Positions 47,087 to 55,015 of a stretch of 64,000 nt of DNA are shown here, piece by piece. The notes below the pieces were generated by a model. The model saw only the letters and a list, made by a program, of their open reading frames with translations. It had not been told where the DNA came from and searched no databases. Numbering within the stretch: the stretch's first letter is position 1; each line of letters begins with the position of its first letter. This DNA comes from CAXMST01 sp963793415 (lineage in GTDB: Bacteria; Actinomycetota; Thermoleophilia; Solirubrobacterales; 70-9). The DNA lies in assembly GCA_963793415.1 (NCBI GenBank), contig CAWCAC010000002.1:2542001-2606000 (forward strand). The letters are read 5' to 3'. Both the position numbers and the translations under genes were made by a program.

Positions 47087-48157
47087 CTAGCCGGGCAGCT
47101 GCACGTTCTCGGTGCTCTTGACCTTGTCGCCGGCGGCGTCGGTCAGCTTCAGCACGACCTCGCCCTGCGATCCGCGGGCGCGCTTCGAGAACGGGAGCTT
47201 GACCACGGTCGTGCCGGGCGTCAGCGGCCCCTCACGCGAGAACTCGGTCTTGTCGCCGACCTTGAGCTTGACCCGCGCGTCGAGGTCCTCGGCCGCGCCC
47301 AGTGTCACCTTGACGCTCTTCTTCGAGGCGCTGATCGACTCGATGCCACCGACCGCGGTGCCGGCCCGCAGCGGCTTTTCGCCCGCCGCGAGCTCGTAGG
47401 CGCCCCAGGGCGGGTTCGCGTTGACGATCCGGCCCGGCTCGCAGTGCGCGAGGAAGCTCGCGAAGTCTGCGTCGGGCGAGTCGGTCATCACGCGGTAGTG
47501 CCCGGCCTCGACCTCGGGCCAGATGATGCCGCCGTCCTCGGAGGAGGAGGGCTGGTTCGGGTCCGGGATCACGTTCTCGTTGAAGTAGGTCGGGTTCGGC
47601 AACGCCGGCTCCGCGGTCGAGGTTGCTCCGGCGACGCCGTGGGGGGTCCGGTCCCAGAACGTCTGGTAGTCGACGCCGCGCACGTTGCGGGCCGAGGAGG
47701 TGGTGACGATGACGCACGCCGCGGGCCGGCCGTCGGGAGTGAACTCAACGTCGTAGAGGGCCCCGAGCAAGCCGGCTAGCGCGTTGTACTCGGCGTCGGC
47801 CGGGGTTTGGAAGTTGGCGTTCTGGATGTCCCTCGAGCGCGTGTGGAAGGTCTGCAGGTCGACCTCGTTGTAGCCCTCGGGCGGATCGATGTAGGGCGTC
47901 ACCGTCGTGTTCGTCGGGACCTCGAGCTCGTAGTCGCCGCTGGCGTCGGTGACCGCGGTCAGCTCAGCGTCCTCGCGCACGCGGATCGTCGCGCCCTCGA
48001 GGTAGGTGTCCATGTGGTTGAAGGCGTAGGCGCGGCCGGAGATAGTCACCGTCTCCTCGGCGACGGAGCCACGGTCGGCCGCCAGGCCGGCTGCCGGTGC
48101 GGCTGAAAGTGCGATCGCGGCAAGCGCCAGCGAGCGTCGCAGGACTCGAACGTTCAT
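47087..48157 (-). CDS. secreted protein with carboxypeptidase-regulatory-like domain
   Basis: 356 residues. Signal peptide (RRSLALAAIALSAAPAAGLA). At about residues 35-100 a carboxypeptidase-regulatory/CnaB-like beta sandwich is seen (TISGRAYAFNHMDTYLEGATIRVREDAEL ... DASGDYELEVP). The central part (GRPAACVIVTTSSARNVRGVDYQTF ... HGVAGATSTAEPALPNPTYFNENVIPDPN) has no recognised family. The C-terminal about 80 residues resemble an Ig-like or carbohydrate-binding beta domain rich in Lys and Val. Exported or cell-surface; function unknown. Convergent with the small conserved protein. Confidence 0.75.
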   Translation of the reverse strand: MNVRVLRRSLALAAIALSAAPAAGLAADRGSVAEETVTISGRAYAFNHMDTYLEGATIRVREDAELTAVTDASGDYELEVPTNTTVTPYIDPPEGYNEVDLQTFHTRSRDIQNANFQTPADAEYNALAGLLGALYDVEFTPDGRPAACVIVTTSSARNVRGVDYQTFWDRTPHGVAGATSTAEPALPNPTYFNENVIPDPNQPSSSEDGGIIWPEVEAGHYRVMTDSPDADFASFLAHCEPGRIVNANPPWGAYELAAGEKPLRAGTAVGGIESISASKKSVKVTLGAAEDLDARVKLKVGDKTEFSREGPLTPGTTVVKLPFSKRARGSQGEVVLKLTDAAGDKVKSTENVQLPG

Positions 48158-48305
48158 CCCGATATTCCCCTTGAATCGTTTGCGAGAGTCAGATGCCGAA
48201 GCAACACGGACGCCCCCGGCGTCCGCGGCGCAAATCCTAGCCAGCCACCCCGCTGGACGGGACCGTGGATTGCCGCAGGCCCGCGCCCGGCAACGAGCGC
48301 CGCTC

Positions 48306-49322
48306 TCAGCGCTCTTCGGCGGCCGGTCCGAGAAGCACGTCCTCGGTCAGGTCGGGCAGCGCCGCGAAGACCGACTCCGGCTGCCCGAAGGCGGACGCGA
48401 GCAGTGAGTCCGGGTAGGCGCTGAGCGCCGCTGAGAGCCCGTTGTCGCTGGGCAGGTCGTTGTCGAAGAAGACGGCGAGGTGCGCCTCCCCGTCGCCGAT
48501 CGTCTCGATGTGGTGGAAGTATGCGCGCGGGATGAAGCTGACGTCGCCGGCCTCGAGATCGACCGTCTCGACGTCGCCGCCGGGGCTGACGATCGTGAGC
48601 CGGACCGAGCCCTCGATCAAGTAGTTGAGCTCGGCCGCGTTCGGGTGCCAGTGCGGCTCGCGTACCGCGCGCCCGTTCATCCGCAGCGAGTACATCGCGA
48701 GGCCGTCGAGGACCGGGAAGTCGTCCTTACGGCCGAAGATCAGCGAGCCGCCGGCGTTGGCGACGTGTGGCTCGAGTCGCTCGAGCTGGAAGCGGTATGG
48801 CGAGGCCGGCGGCTCGGGCGGCTCGGCCTCGAGCGCCGGACGGGTGATGAAGGCCGGGCGCTGGGCCGGCTCGACCCACTCGAAGGCATCGGTCGCGACG
48901 CCAAAGGTGGCGGCAAGCACGTGCGGCGGCATCGCGGCGGCGCTCTCGGCCAGGCTCAGGTCCTCGTAGCGCTCGTCACCGAAGGCGACGAGGAAGCTGG
49001 CGCCGGAGCCCGAGGTCGTCTCGATGTCGTGGACGTATCCAGATGGAACGAAGGCGAGGTCGCCGGACTCGACCGCCATGCTGACGCGGTGCCCGCCCGG
49101 CTCGACGATCGTCATCCGCGCGGAGCCCTCGAGGCAGTAGGAGAGCTCGGCCGCGTTCGGGTGCCAGTGCGGCTCCCGCGCGGCGCCGGGCTCGAGGTCG
49201 AGAGTGGCGAGCGCGATCCCGCGCAGGATCGGCATCTGCTCGGCGGTCACGTCGACGCGGACGCCGCCGTCCCGCTCGACCCGCGCTGGGCTCTTCGACA
49301 CCGTGTACGCGTGGCGGCTCAA
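48306..49322 (-). CDS. bicupin, oxalate decarboxylase-like
   Basis: 338 residues with two cupin barrels. Each carries the same metal motif, PHWHPNAAEL, at about residues 51-60 and 224-233. The second motif of each is GYVHDIETT and AYFHHIETI. Two-domain cupins with this motif bind Mn and belong to the oxalate decarboxylase/oxidase group, but the decarboxylase lid residues cannot be confirmed by eye, so substrate is open. No signal peptide is evident, so a cytosolic enzyme is inferred. Start 49322, ATG. Confidence 0.85.
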   Translation of the reverse strand: MSRHAYTVSKSPARVERDGGVRVDVTAEQMPILRGIALATLDLEPGAAREPHWHPNAAELSYCLEGSARMTIVEPGGHRVSMAVESGDLAFVPSGYVHDIETTSGSGASFLVAFGDERYEDLSLAESAAAMPPHVLAATFGVATDAFEWVEPAQRPAFITRPALEAEPPEPPASPYRFQLERLEPHVANAGGSLIFGRKDDFPVLDGLAMYSLRMNGRAVREPHWHPNAAELNYLIEGSVRLTIVSPGGDVETVDLEAGDVSFIPRAYFHHIETIGDGEAHLAVFFDNDLPSDNGLSAALSAYPDSLLASAFGQPESVFAALPDLTEDVLLGPAAEER

Positions 49323-49354
49323 GGCCGCGATCGTACCGGTGCCCGGCCGGCGGC

Positions 49355-49528
49355 TCAGATCAGGTCAAGGACGAGCGCGACGATCGCGGCCGCGGCGACG
49401 AGCGTTCCGACCAAGGTGCCGACCGTCCAGGCGACGATGCTCTGGCGCCGGGTCAGGGCCTCGAAATCGGTGGTCGGCCACGGCGGTGGCAACGGCGCGT
49501 CCTGCGCCCGGGCAGCTGGCTCGTTCAT
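49355..49528 (-). CDS. small single-span membrane protein (57 residues)
   Basis: ATG 49528 opens a frame of 57 residues with a Pro-rich soluble start (APLPPPWPTTDFEALTRRQ) and one clear membrane helix (VAWTVGTLVGTLVAAAAIVA). AGAGGCAAG lies upstream as a weak ribosome site. Coding-like codon use and the positive-inside Arg pair before the helix support it. Function unknown; no named family recognised. It lies between the bicupin and the epimerase genes on the same strand. Confidence 0.55.
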   Translation of the reverse strand: MNEPAARAQDAPLPPPWPTTDFEALTRRQSIVAWTVGTLVGTLVAAAAIVALVLDLI

Positions 49529-49745
49529 CTTGCCTCTCTTTCAGATGCCTACGGAGTTAGCTGTCGGGCTCGCGCGGAAAGAGTGCACTACGGACGACGG
49601 TCCGATTCGCCCCGTGGACCTCGGCGGTGAGCTCCGGGCGGTTCCCCCGCTCGAGGCCCCTGCCGGCGGCCTCGATTAGGCAGGTGGATGGATTGTGAGC
49701 AAGACCTTACAAAGGGCCTCGACGGAATGCGGCGATCGCCGATCG

Positions 49746-50729
49746 CTAGTCGATCCAGCCCTTCGAGCGGAAGTCCGCAAGGGTCAGGTCGAGGCCCTCG
49801 TCCCAGCCGATCGGCTCGATTCCGAGCTCCTCGGAGAGGCGATCGGAGACCGGCACGGGGTGCGAGATCAGGAACAGGAAGGCGCCCTGCGGGATCAGCG
49901 GCGGCCGCCGCGTCAGCTTCGCCAGTCGCTCGCCGCCGGCGGCAAGAGCCCGCGCGACCGGAAGCGGCGCCACCGGCGGCACCTTGGCGCCGGGCACGCG
50001 GTCGGCAACCGAGCGGGCGATCTCCGCGAGCGTCAGGTACCGGCCCGCGACGATGTAGCGGGCTCCCGCCGGCGCCCGGTCCGCCGCTTCGATGTGGGCC
50101 CGCCCTACGTCCTCTGCGAAGACCATCGGCATGCCGCCGGGCAGCAACATCGGGATCTCGCGCTTCGCCAGCCGGGCGATCAGGTCGTTGGCGCCGACGA
50201 ACAACGCCGGGCTCGGCCCGTAGACGGCCGACGGGTGCAGGAGGACAACGTCGAGGCCGCCGGCGTGCGCCGCGACCACGAGCCGGTCCGCCTCCTGCTT
50301 CGAGCGCTCGTAGAAGGTCGGCCGCGGGTCGGGGTCGATCGTCGACTCGTCGAACGGCTGCCCCGGCGTCCACTCGAAGACGTCGATCGTGCTCGTATAG
50401 ACGAGGCGCCGGACTCCTGCGCGCCGGGCTGCATCGATCACGTTGCTCGTTCCGTCGACGTTGACCCGCGTGAAGTCGCCTGGGTCGAGCCGCCACTGCT
50501 CCGGCAGTCCGGCCGCGTGGAAGATGAGCTCGCAGCCCGCGGCCGCCTCGTGCACCGACGAGACGTCGGTGACGTCGCCGGCAACCGGCGTGACCCCGAC
50601 CGGAAGCAGGGCCTCGGCCCGTGCGGTGTCGCGGACCAGGGCCCTGACCTCGTCGCCTCGCTCTGCGAGCCGGCGGGCGATCGGGTATCCGACCGTACCC
50701 GTCGCACCGGTGACCAAGACCACACCCAT
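49746..50729 (-). CDS. NAD(P)-dependent epimerase/dehydratase (extended SDR, HpnA-like)
   Basis: 327 residues. N-terminal Rossmann motif GATGTVGYPIA (GxxGxxG), AGDVTD, HAAGLPE, VNVDGTSNVIDAA, the STID...YERSK catalytic Ser-Tyr-Lys arrangement and HPSAVYGP. This matches hopanoid-associated sugar epimerases and dihydroflavonol-4-reductase-like proteins; no hopanoid genes are next to it. A sugar-nucleotide or terpenoid substrate is likely but not shown. ATG 50729 start. Confidence 0.87.
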   Translation of the reverse strand: MGVVLVTGATGTVGYPIARRLAERGDEVRALVRDTARAEALLPVGVTPVAGDVTDVSSVHEAAAGCELIFHAAGLPEQWRLDPGDFTRVNVDGTSNVIDAARRAGVRRLVYTSTIDVFEWTPGQPFDESTIDPDPRPTFYERSKQEADRLVVAAHAGGLDVVLLHPSAVYGPSPALFVGANDLIARLAKREIPMLLPGGMPMVFAEDVGRAHIEAADRAPAGARYIVAGRYLTLAEIARSVADRVPGAKVPPVAPLPVARALAAGGERLAKLTRRPPLIPQGAFLFLISHPVPVSDRLSEELGIEPIGWDEGLDLTLADFRSKGWID

Positions 50730-50806
50730 CCGTCAGCAACCTACTCCGGACCCGGGTTCCGCTGACGCTGGTCCGGTGAAGCGCCCGATCCAGCGGACCC
50801 CGGTCG

Positions 50807-51196
50807 TCAGGCGGGCGGGTTCTCGGCGAACTGCGGAGCGTCGCCGCCGATCTCGTGCCAGGGAGCCTTGTAGGCGACCTGGAGATGGAAGCTCGGCTCG
50901 AGGTCGAGCTCGCGCATCAAGCCTGCGGCGACGAAGTACTGCTCACCAAGATCGTCGTAGATGCTCGATCCGCAGTTGCTGCAGAAGTTGCGGGGTGCGA
51001 ACTCGCTCTCGTAGGTGTGGACGAGATCCTCGCCCTTGGTGAACCGGAAGTTCTCCTTCGCGACGACGACGCCGGCGAGGCTCGAGCCCGTCCACCGCTG
51101 ACAGCGGGTGCAGTGGCAATAGCCAAGCGCCTCGGGATCCTGGACCTCATACTCGACCCCACCGCACAGGCAGCTTCCCACGAGTGTCTCGGCCAT
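50807..51196 (-). CDS. GFA/CENP-V-type zinc protein
   Basis: 129 residues from ATG 51196; the longer frame upstream is partly tRNA-derived. The Cys pattern of the glutathione-dependent formaldehyde-activating (GFA/Mss4-like) fold is clear: GSCLCGGVEYEV, CHCTRCQRWTG and NFCSNCGSSIYDD, all zinc ligands. Members are often annotated as S-(hydroxymethyl)glutathione synthases, a role unlikely to hold in an organism probably using mycothiol. It is the last clearly chromosomal gene on the left of the tRNA-His array. Confidence 0.85.
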   Translation of the reverse strand: MAETLVGSCLCGGVEYEVQDPEALGYCHCTRCQRWTGSSLAGVVVAKENFRFTKGEDLVHTYESEFAPRNFCSNCGSSIYDDLGEQYFVAAGLMRELDLEPSFHLQVAYKAPWHEIGGDAPQFAENPPA

Positions 51197-51376
51197 CGCG
51201 CCCCTCCTCAGGTAAGCGTCGAAACGATTCGCGACAAACCTATCACTGGTTTGCCGAGACCCGAAGCGGCCGCTCCAGGGAGCCGTCGGGTCGGTGTCGC
51301 TGGACGTGTCGGTGCCCAACTCCGAGGCGCGGTGCCCGGCACATCGAGGGCGAGGCCACGACTTGCTCGTAGGAGG

Positions 51377-51419
51377 GGTGAGTGACGGGATTCGAACCCG
51401 CGACCGCCTGGACCACAAC
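51377..51419 (-). repeat. partial tRNA-His copy A (att-like core)
   Basis: 43 nt matching the intact tRNA-His from discriminator to anticodon loop with three differences (one in the acceptor, two in the T-loop region). It stops matching right after the CCACAAC of the anticodon loop. This is the outermost copy; GFA-side chromosome lies to its left. Confidence 0.85.
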
Positions 51420-51446
51420 TCGCCGATTCCACGTCCCTGGGGTGAC

Positions 51447-51504
51447 CTCAGGCGCCGACAGGGCTCGCCAGGTTGCGCTCAGGTCCCCTCAGATTCGCTC
51501 AGGT
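51447..51504. repeat. CTCAGGT arm-type repeats beside copy A
   Basis: CTCAGG at 51447, then CTCAGGT, CTCAGAT, CTCAGGT starting at 51478, 51488 and 51498, an exact 10-nt period. An inverted-looking element (ACCTGTGAG) follows. The block is about 85 percent identical to the one beside copy C. Confidence 0.7.
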
Positions 51505-51624
51505 TGAGACCACCTGTGAGGCCACGGGGACGAGCTTGGCCTCGCGGTCAGCGAGGTTGGCGATCCGCTCCGCGGCTAGAGTCGCATCCTGGGCGTGACG
51601 ATCCGAACCCCGAAGGAGACCACG

Positions 51625-51819
51625 ATGTCCGCACCCGACATGAGCGGCAAGGCGAGCGAGATCACCGACCCGCAGCATCTGATCGAGCGGATCGCCTACC
51701 GCGATCAGCTGATGCTCGAGAACATCCACAAGGGGATGAAGAACGCAGCGGCCGAGATCGAGATCATGGTCGGGCACAACGCCGCCGAGCTGCACCAGCT
51801 GGCGAAGCTGATCGACTGA
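51625..51819 (+). CDS. small helical protein of cassette 1
   Basis: 64 residues from ATG 51625 with a strong AAGGAGACC ribosome site. Composition suggests two or three amphipathic helices (HLIERIAYRDQLMLENIH, NAAAEIEIMVGHNAAELHQL) and no membrane segment or Cys. I do not recognise the family. It faces the kinase gene convergently within the first segment of the tRNA-His array, so it may be cargo or an accessory of that element. Confidence 0.7.
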   Translation: MSAPDMSGKASEITDPQHLIERIAYRDQLMLENIHKGMKNAAAEIEIMVGHNAAELHQLAKLID

Positions 51820-51862
51820 GCGGCGAGCCTCGTACCGGCCGGCGAGCTCCCCGGCACCGTCG

Positions 51863-53479
51863 TCAGCGAGGACTGATCGGGCTCCCCGCCTCGCCGGCGG
51901 GCCGGCGGGCCGGGTTGTCGATCGCCCTCTCGACCGCCGCCAGGAGCTCACTCGGCGGACGTTCGGTGCTGAGCACGATCCGCGCCTCCTCTGCGACCTC
52001 ATCGAGCGGCTCGAATGCCGCCAGCTGAGCTCGCACCACCTCGGAGTCGGCATCCGAGACGCGCCCCGGCTCGAGCTCGCGTTTGCGGGCACGCCCGAGC
52101 AGGACCGACCTGGGTGCGCGGCATTCGACGAAGAAGGTCGACTCTCGGTCCGTGCCGAGGGCGGCGAAGAAGGCCGCGCGCTCGTCGCGTCGGTGAAAGG
52201 TCGCGTCGACGATCACACCGCCGGAGGCACCGAAGGCTTCACGGGCGGCCAGCCCGAGCTCGCCGTATGTGCGCAGGGTGAACTCGGCCGAGTAATGCTC
52301 GGAGCCTGCCCGCTCCTCGGGCGCGACGCCTGCAAGACGCTTCCGAACGATGTCCGAGGAAACGTGGTCCCAGCCGCTGACGCTTGCCAGCTGCTGCGCG
52401 AGCGTCGTCTTGCCCGATGCGGCCACCCCGCAGACGACCACGATCAGCGGACGGCGCGTGCGCCATGCGAAGCGGTGACCGAGCGTGAGCAGCTCGCGCG
52501 CCTGGGCTTCCTGCGCGCTCCGCTCGGGGCCGGAGCGGAGCTCGAGAGCGCGCAAGCAGGCAACTTTCGCCCGCACCCAGGCGCGGTATGCGGCGAAGAA
52601 CGAAAGTGTCGCGTCATCGCCGGGATCTCCGCCGGCGTCCCTGTAAGCCTCGACCAGCGTGAGCGCGAGGTCTTCGTGGCCGAGCGCAGCGAGGTCCATG
52701 ACAAGAAAGGCAAGGTCGGTTGCGACGTCAATCCGGCGCAACCCGGGGTCGAACTCGATGCCATCGAAAAGGTAGATGTCGCCCCGCTCGGGGATGATCA
52801 CGTGCTCGGCCCGCAGGTCCCCGTGGCAGTCGCGAACGGACCCGTTTCGCGCCCGCACCTCGAGGTGGTCCCGCCGGGCGGCGAGCGATGCCTCAGTGAA
52901 CACCCGGGCGGCTTCGATCCGGCGCCCGTCAAGGATCGCATCGCCGGCCGTGCTCAGGGTCGTCGTGTTCTCCTCGAGGGTCGCCTCGAGCAACTCGACG
53001 CTCCGGTGCCCGTCCATGACGATCGGCGCGTCGGCGTGGATCTGGCTGAGCCTTCGAGCCACCTCGACCACGTGGCGGTGCTCGAGGGCACCCTCGGTCG
53101 CAAGTGACGCCATGCTGTGGGACTCATCGATGCGGCGCATCCAGACGGCGTGCTCGGACGCGTGCGGGTCGTCCTCTGCGACGAGGCTCCAGCGACCGCC
53201 GTCGCAGGCCAAGCCGACGACCCCAAGGTAGATCTCAGGTGCCCAGCGCCGGTTCAGGCGCACCTCCTCCCGACACAGATCGTGGCGTCGCTCGGGGGTT
53301 CCGTAGTCGAGGAAAGGAAGCGTCAGCGACTTCTTGACCTTGTAGGCGAACTCGCCGGCCAGGACGACCCAGGAGATGTGCGTCTCGCGGAGCTCGACGG
53401 AGCCGGGCGGGTCCGGATAGAAGTCCGGATCGAGCATCGCCGCGACAAGGCCCGGGCGCTGTTCGGAGCCTTGGCTCAT
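51863..53479 (-). CDS. two-domain aminoglycoside phosphotransferase-like / P-loop kinase protein
   Basis: 538 residues from ATG 53479. N-terminal half is APH-like: FAYKVKKSLTLPFLDYGT (nucleotide Lys), NGSVRDCHGDLRAEHVII (catalytic loop H-G-D-x-x-x-x-H), IYLFDGIEFDPGLRRIDVATDLAFL (metal Asp). C-terminal half is a P-loop kinase with GVAASGKTTLAQQLA, VSSDIVRK, VIVDATFHRRDER. This COG2187-COG0645-type fusion is found in many bacteria; some annotate it as a predicted kinase, but its substrate is unknown and antibiotic resistance should not be assumed. Cargo of the first tRNA-His segment. Confidence 0.88.
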   Translation of the reverse strand: MSQGSEQRPGLVAAMLDPDFYPDPPGSVELRETHISWVVLAGEFAYKVKKSLTLPFLDYGTPERRHDLCREEVRLNRRWAPEIYLGVVGLACDGGRWSLVAEDDPHASEHAVWMRRIDESHSMASLATEGALEHRHVVEVARRLSQIHADAPIVMDGHRSVELLEATLEENTTTLSTAGDAILDGRRIEAARVFTEASLAARRDHLEVRARNGSVRDCHGDLRAEHVIIPERGDIYLFDGIEFDPGLRRIDVATDLAFLVMDLAALGHEDLALTLVEAYRDAGGDPGDDATLSFFAAYRAWVRAKVACLRALELRSGPERSAQEAQARELLTLGHRFAWRTRRPLIVVVCGVAASGKTTLAQQLASVSGWDHVSSDIVRKRLAGVAPEERAGSEHYSAEFTLRTYGELGLAAREAFGASGGVIVDATFHRRDERAAFFAALGTDRESTFFVECRAPRSVLLGRARKRELEPGRVSDADSEVVRAQLAAFEPLDEVAEEARIVLSTERPPSELLAAVERAIDNPARRPAGEAGSPISPR

Positions 53480-53565
53480 ACCCCGCCATCCTGACAACAA
53501 GTTCGATACCGCCGCCGCCGGGGCGTTCGGCGCCCGATCGGCCGGCGCAGGACGACTCGACGAAC

Positions 53566-53883
53566 TCAGGACTTCAGCTTCACCGACGGCTTCTCGCTCT
53601 CGGTGTTGCCGGCCCCGTCGCTGGGCTTCACGGTCAGGTTCGCCTTCGCCTTCTTGCCCTTCTTCAGCGCCGGTGGCGTTGGGTCTGCGCGGCAGAGGCA
53701 TAACCCTCGGGGGGGCTGGTGTCGACGGTGAAGCTGCGGCTCGCGGGGGTCGGGTCGGTGTTGGCGGCCGAATCGGTGGCGTAGATGCGGCCTTCCGCGT
53801 CCTCGCCGAAGGACGTCTGGCGCTGCGGGAGCGCAGCCCAGCCGGGCGCAGACGGTACGTAGCCCGATCCCGCCGCCAGCCAT
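53566..53883 (-). pseudogene. remnant of a secreted Ig-like/propeller surface protein
   Basis: Pieces of a Thermoleophilia-type exported protein appear in two frames: FGEDAEGRIYATDSAANTD and PASRSFTVDTSPPE in one, then PALKKGKKAKANLTVKPSDG and KPSVKLKS with a stop in another. These are typical of Ig-like repeat proteins ending in a Lys-rich C-terminal domain. Only a C-terminal fragment of an expected much longer gene is present, with at least one frame change and no start. Right end of the first array segment. Confidence 0.6.
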
Positions 53884-53893
53884 AGACGTGAGG

Positions 53894-53936
53894 GGTGAGC
53901 GACGGGACTTGAACCCGCGACCGCCTGGACCACAAC
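53894..53936 (-). repeat. partial tRNA-His copy B (att-like core)
   Basis: 43 nt identical to the intact tRNA-His over the acceptor 3' strand, T-arm and anticodon 3' strand, diverging immediately after the anticodon loop. The boundary AGGGGTGAGC is also shared with the other copies. Confidence 0.87.
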
Positions 53937-53963
53937 TCGACTATCCCGCGTCGCTCCGATGTC

Positions 53964-54020
53964 CTCAGGCGAGGTCGGGTGCTCTGAGGTGCTCTCAGGT
54001 CACCTCAGGTTCGCTCAGGT
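53964..54020. repeat. CTCAGGT arm-type repeats beside copy B
   Basis: CTCAGGC at 53964; then CTGAGGT at 53984 and CTCAGGT at 53994, 54004 and 54014, all spaced exactly 10 nt. It is more diverged from blocks A and C between repeats, while the repeats themselves are kept. Confidence 0.72.
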
Positions 54021-54195
54021 TGAGGCCACCGATGAGTCCACGGCCCAGCGGGGTCGGTGCGGGCATGGCGTCGGGCTCGCCGTCGAAACGGACGATCGCG
54101 TCGTCGTTGATCGAGGCTACGTCGACCGACTTGCCGTCCGGGCTGACGGCGATTCTCCGGGCACCGTCGGCGCCTGCTGGGACGCCCTGCCGCAA
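53995..54195 (-). pseudogene. fragment of a beta-propeller surface protein
   Basis: The 66-residue frame contains GARRIAVSPDGKSVDVASIN and DDAIVRFDGEPD, one blade of the YVTN/lactonase-like propeller proteins that are long and repetitive in this class. A single blade, ending inside the integrase-arm-like repeats, cannot fold alone. It is a remnant trapped at the segment edge. Confidence 0.55.
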
Positions 54196-54261
54196 CCGAG
54201 GCTCACGGGGGACAGAAGACGGTCTCGAGCCCGCAGGGTGTCCAGGCGATACGATCGGCGC

Positions 54262-54693
54262 ATGACGGGCGGTAGCTATGCAATCGCGGCGCTTCTAATC
54301 GGCGCGGTCGTCGTGGGCTGCGGCGGAAGTGACGCTGATACCACGGCAGGCCCGTGCGGCTCATCCGAAGCGCAAGAGATCGCGGGGAATCTGGAAGAGG
54401 CCGGATACTCAGGTGTGAAGATCCGCGACGGCGAAGGTGGTTCGCAGGAGTTCACGATGGTCACCGTCGAGATCCCCGAGGCGAACCTCGCGTCTGTCAG
54501 CGTCTTCTGTGACGAGCAGCAAGCGGAGGACGCGTACGGAGGCCTGGACGACCCGACCTACGCGCACGAGGTGGTCGGTTCGGCCTTCTACCAGGTCACC
54601 GCGAGGCAGGACTACGGCCCGTCTGGCCAAAAGAAGCCGTTGCCAAACCCTGAGCCGATCCTCGCAGAGCTGGTCGCAGCGGGGTCTGGCTAA
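54262..54693 (+). CDS. putative lipoprotein of cassette 2
   Basis: 143 residues from ATG 54262. Signal peptide with lipobox VVGC (YAIAALLIGAVVVGCGG), so probably a membrane-anchored lipoprotein. The mature part is acidic (EAQEIAGNLEEAG, GGSQEFTMVTVEIPE, FCDEQQAEDAYGG) with three further Cys. No named family recognised. It is the only intact gene in the 0.9-kb second segment of the tRNA-His array and its base composition looks slightly less GC-rich than neighbours. Confidence 0.72.
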   Translation: MTGGSYAIAALLIGAVVVGCGGSDADTTAGPCGSSEAQEIAGNLEEAGYSGVKIRDGEGGSQEFTMVTVEIPEANLASVSVFCDEQQAEDAYGGLDDPTYAHEVVGSAFYQVTARQDYGPSGQKKPLPNPEPILAELVAAGSG

Positions 54694-54774
54694 GCCGTCC
54701 AGCTCTTGTCGGTGAGCGGCCAGCTGCGGCCGCGTCCGCTCGGTGCAGGACGCCACCGATGCGAGATTCCGAGG

Positions 54775-54817
54775 GGTGAGCGACGGGATTCGAACCCGCG
54801 ACCGCCTGGACCACAAC
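54775..54817 (-). repeat. partial tRNA-His copy C (att-like core)
   Basis: 43 nt match to the intact tRNA-His with two differences in the T-loop; same end point after the anticodon loop. The following bases (TCGCCGAT) equal those after copy A. Confidence 0.86.
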
Positions 54818-54844
54818 TCGCCGATCGTGCGTCCCTGCGGTGAC

Positions 54845-54901
54845 CTCAGGCGCCAACAGGCAGCCTCAGGTGCGCTCAGGTCCCCTCAGATTCGCTCAGG
54901 T
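54845..54901. repeat. CTCAGGT arm-type repeats beside copy C
   Basis: CTCAGG at 54845; CTCAGGT at 54865 and 54875, CTCAGAT at 54885 and CTCAGGT at 54895, again in exact 10-nt steps. Followed by the same GAGACCACCTGTGAGG as block A. Confidence 0.72.
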
Positions 54902-55015
54902 TGAGACCACCTGTGAGGCTCCCCGAGCTTGTCGAGGGTCGCGAGGGCCTCGTCGGCCTGCTGGGGAGGGAGTGGGCCAACGCGCCGCCCCCTCCTCCTG
55001 CTGGATCCGGCCTGC

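Noticed and set aside
51363..51440. Complete tRNA genes at the three partial tRNA-His copies
   Set aside because: Each lacks the 5' half; the sequence diverges right after the anticodon loop, so no cloverleaf can form.
51863..53479. Aminoglycoside resistance gene
   Set aside because: The APH-like half is fused to a P-loop kinase, a common family with unknown substrate; kinship with APH alone does not show drug resistance.
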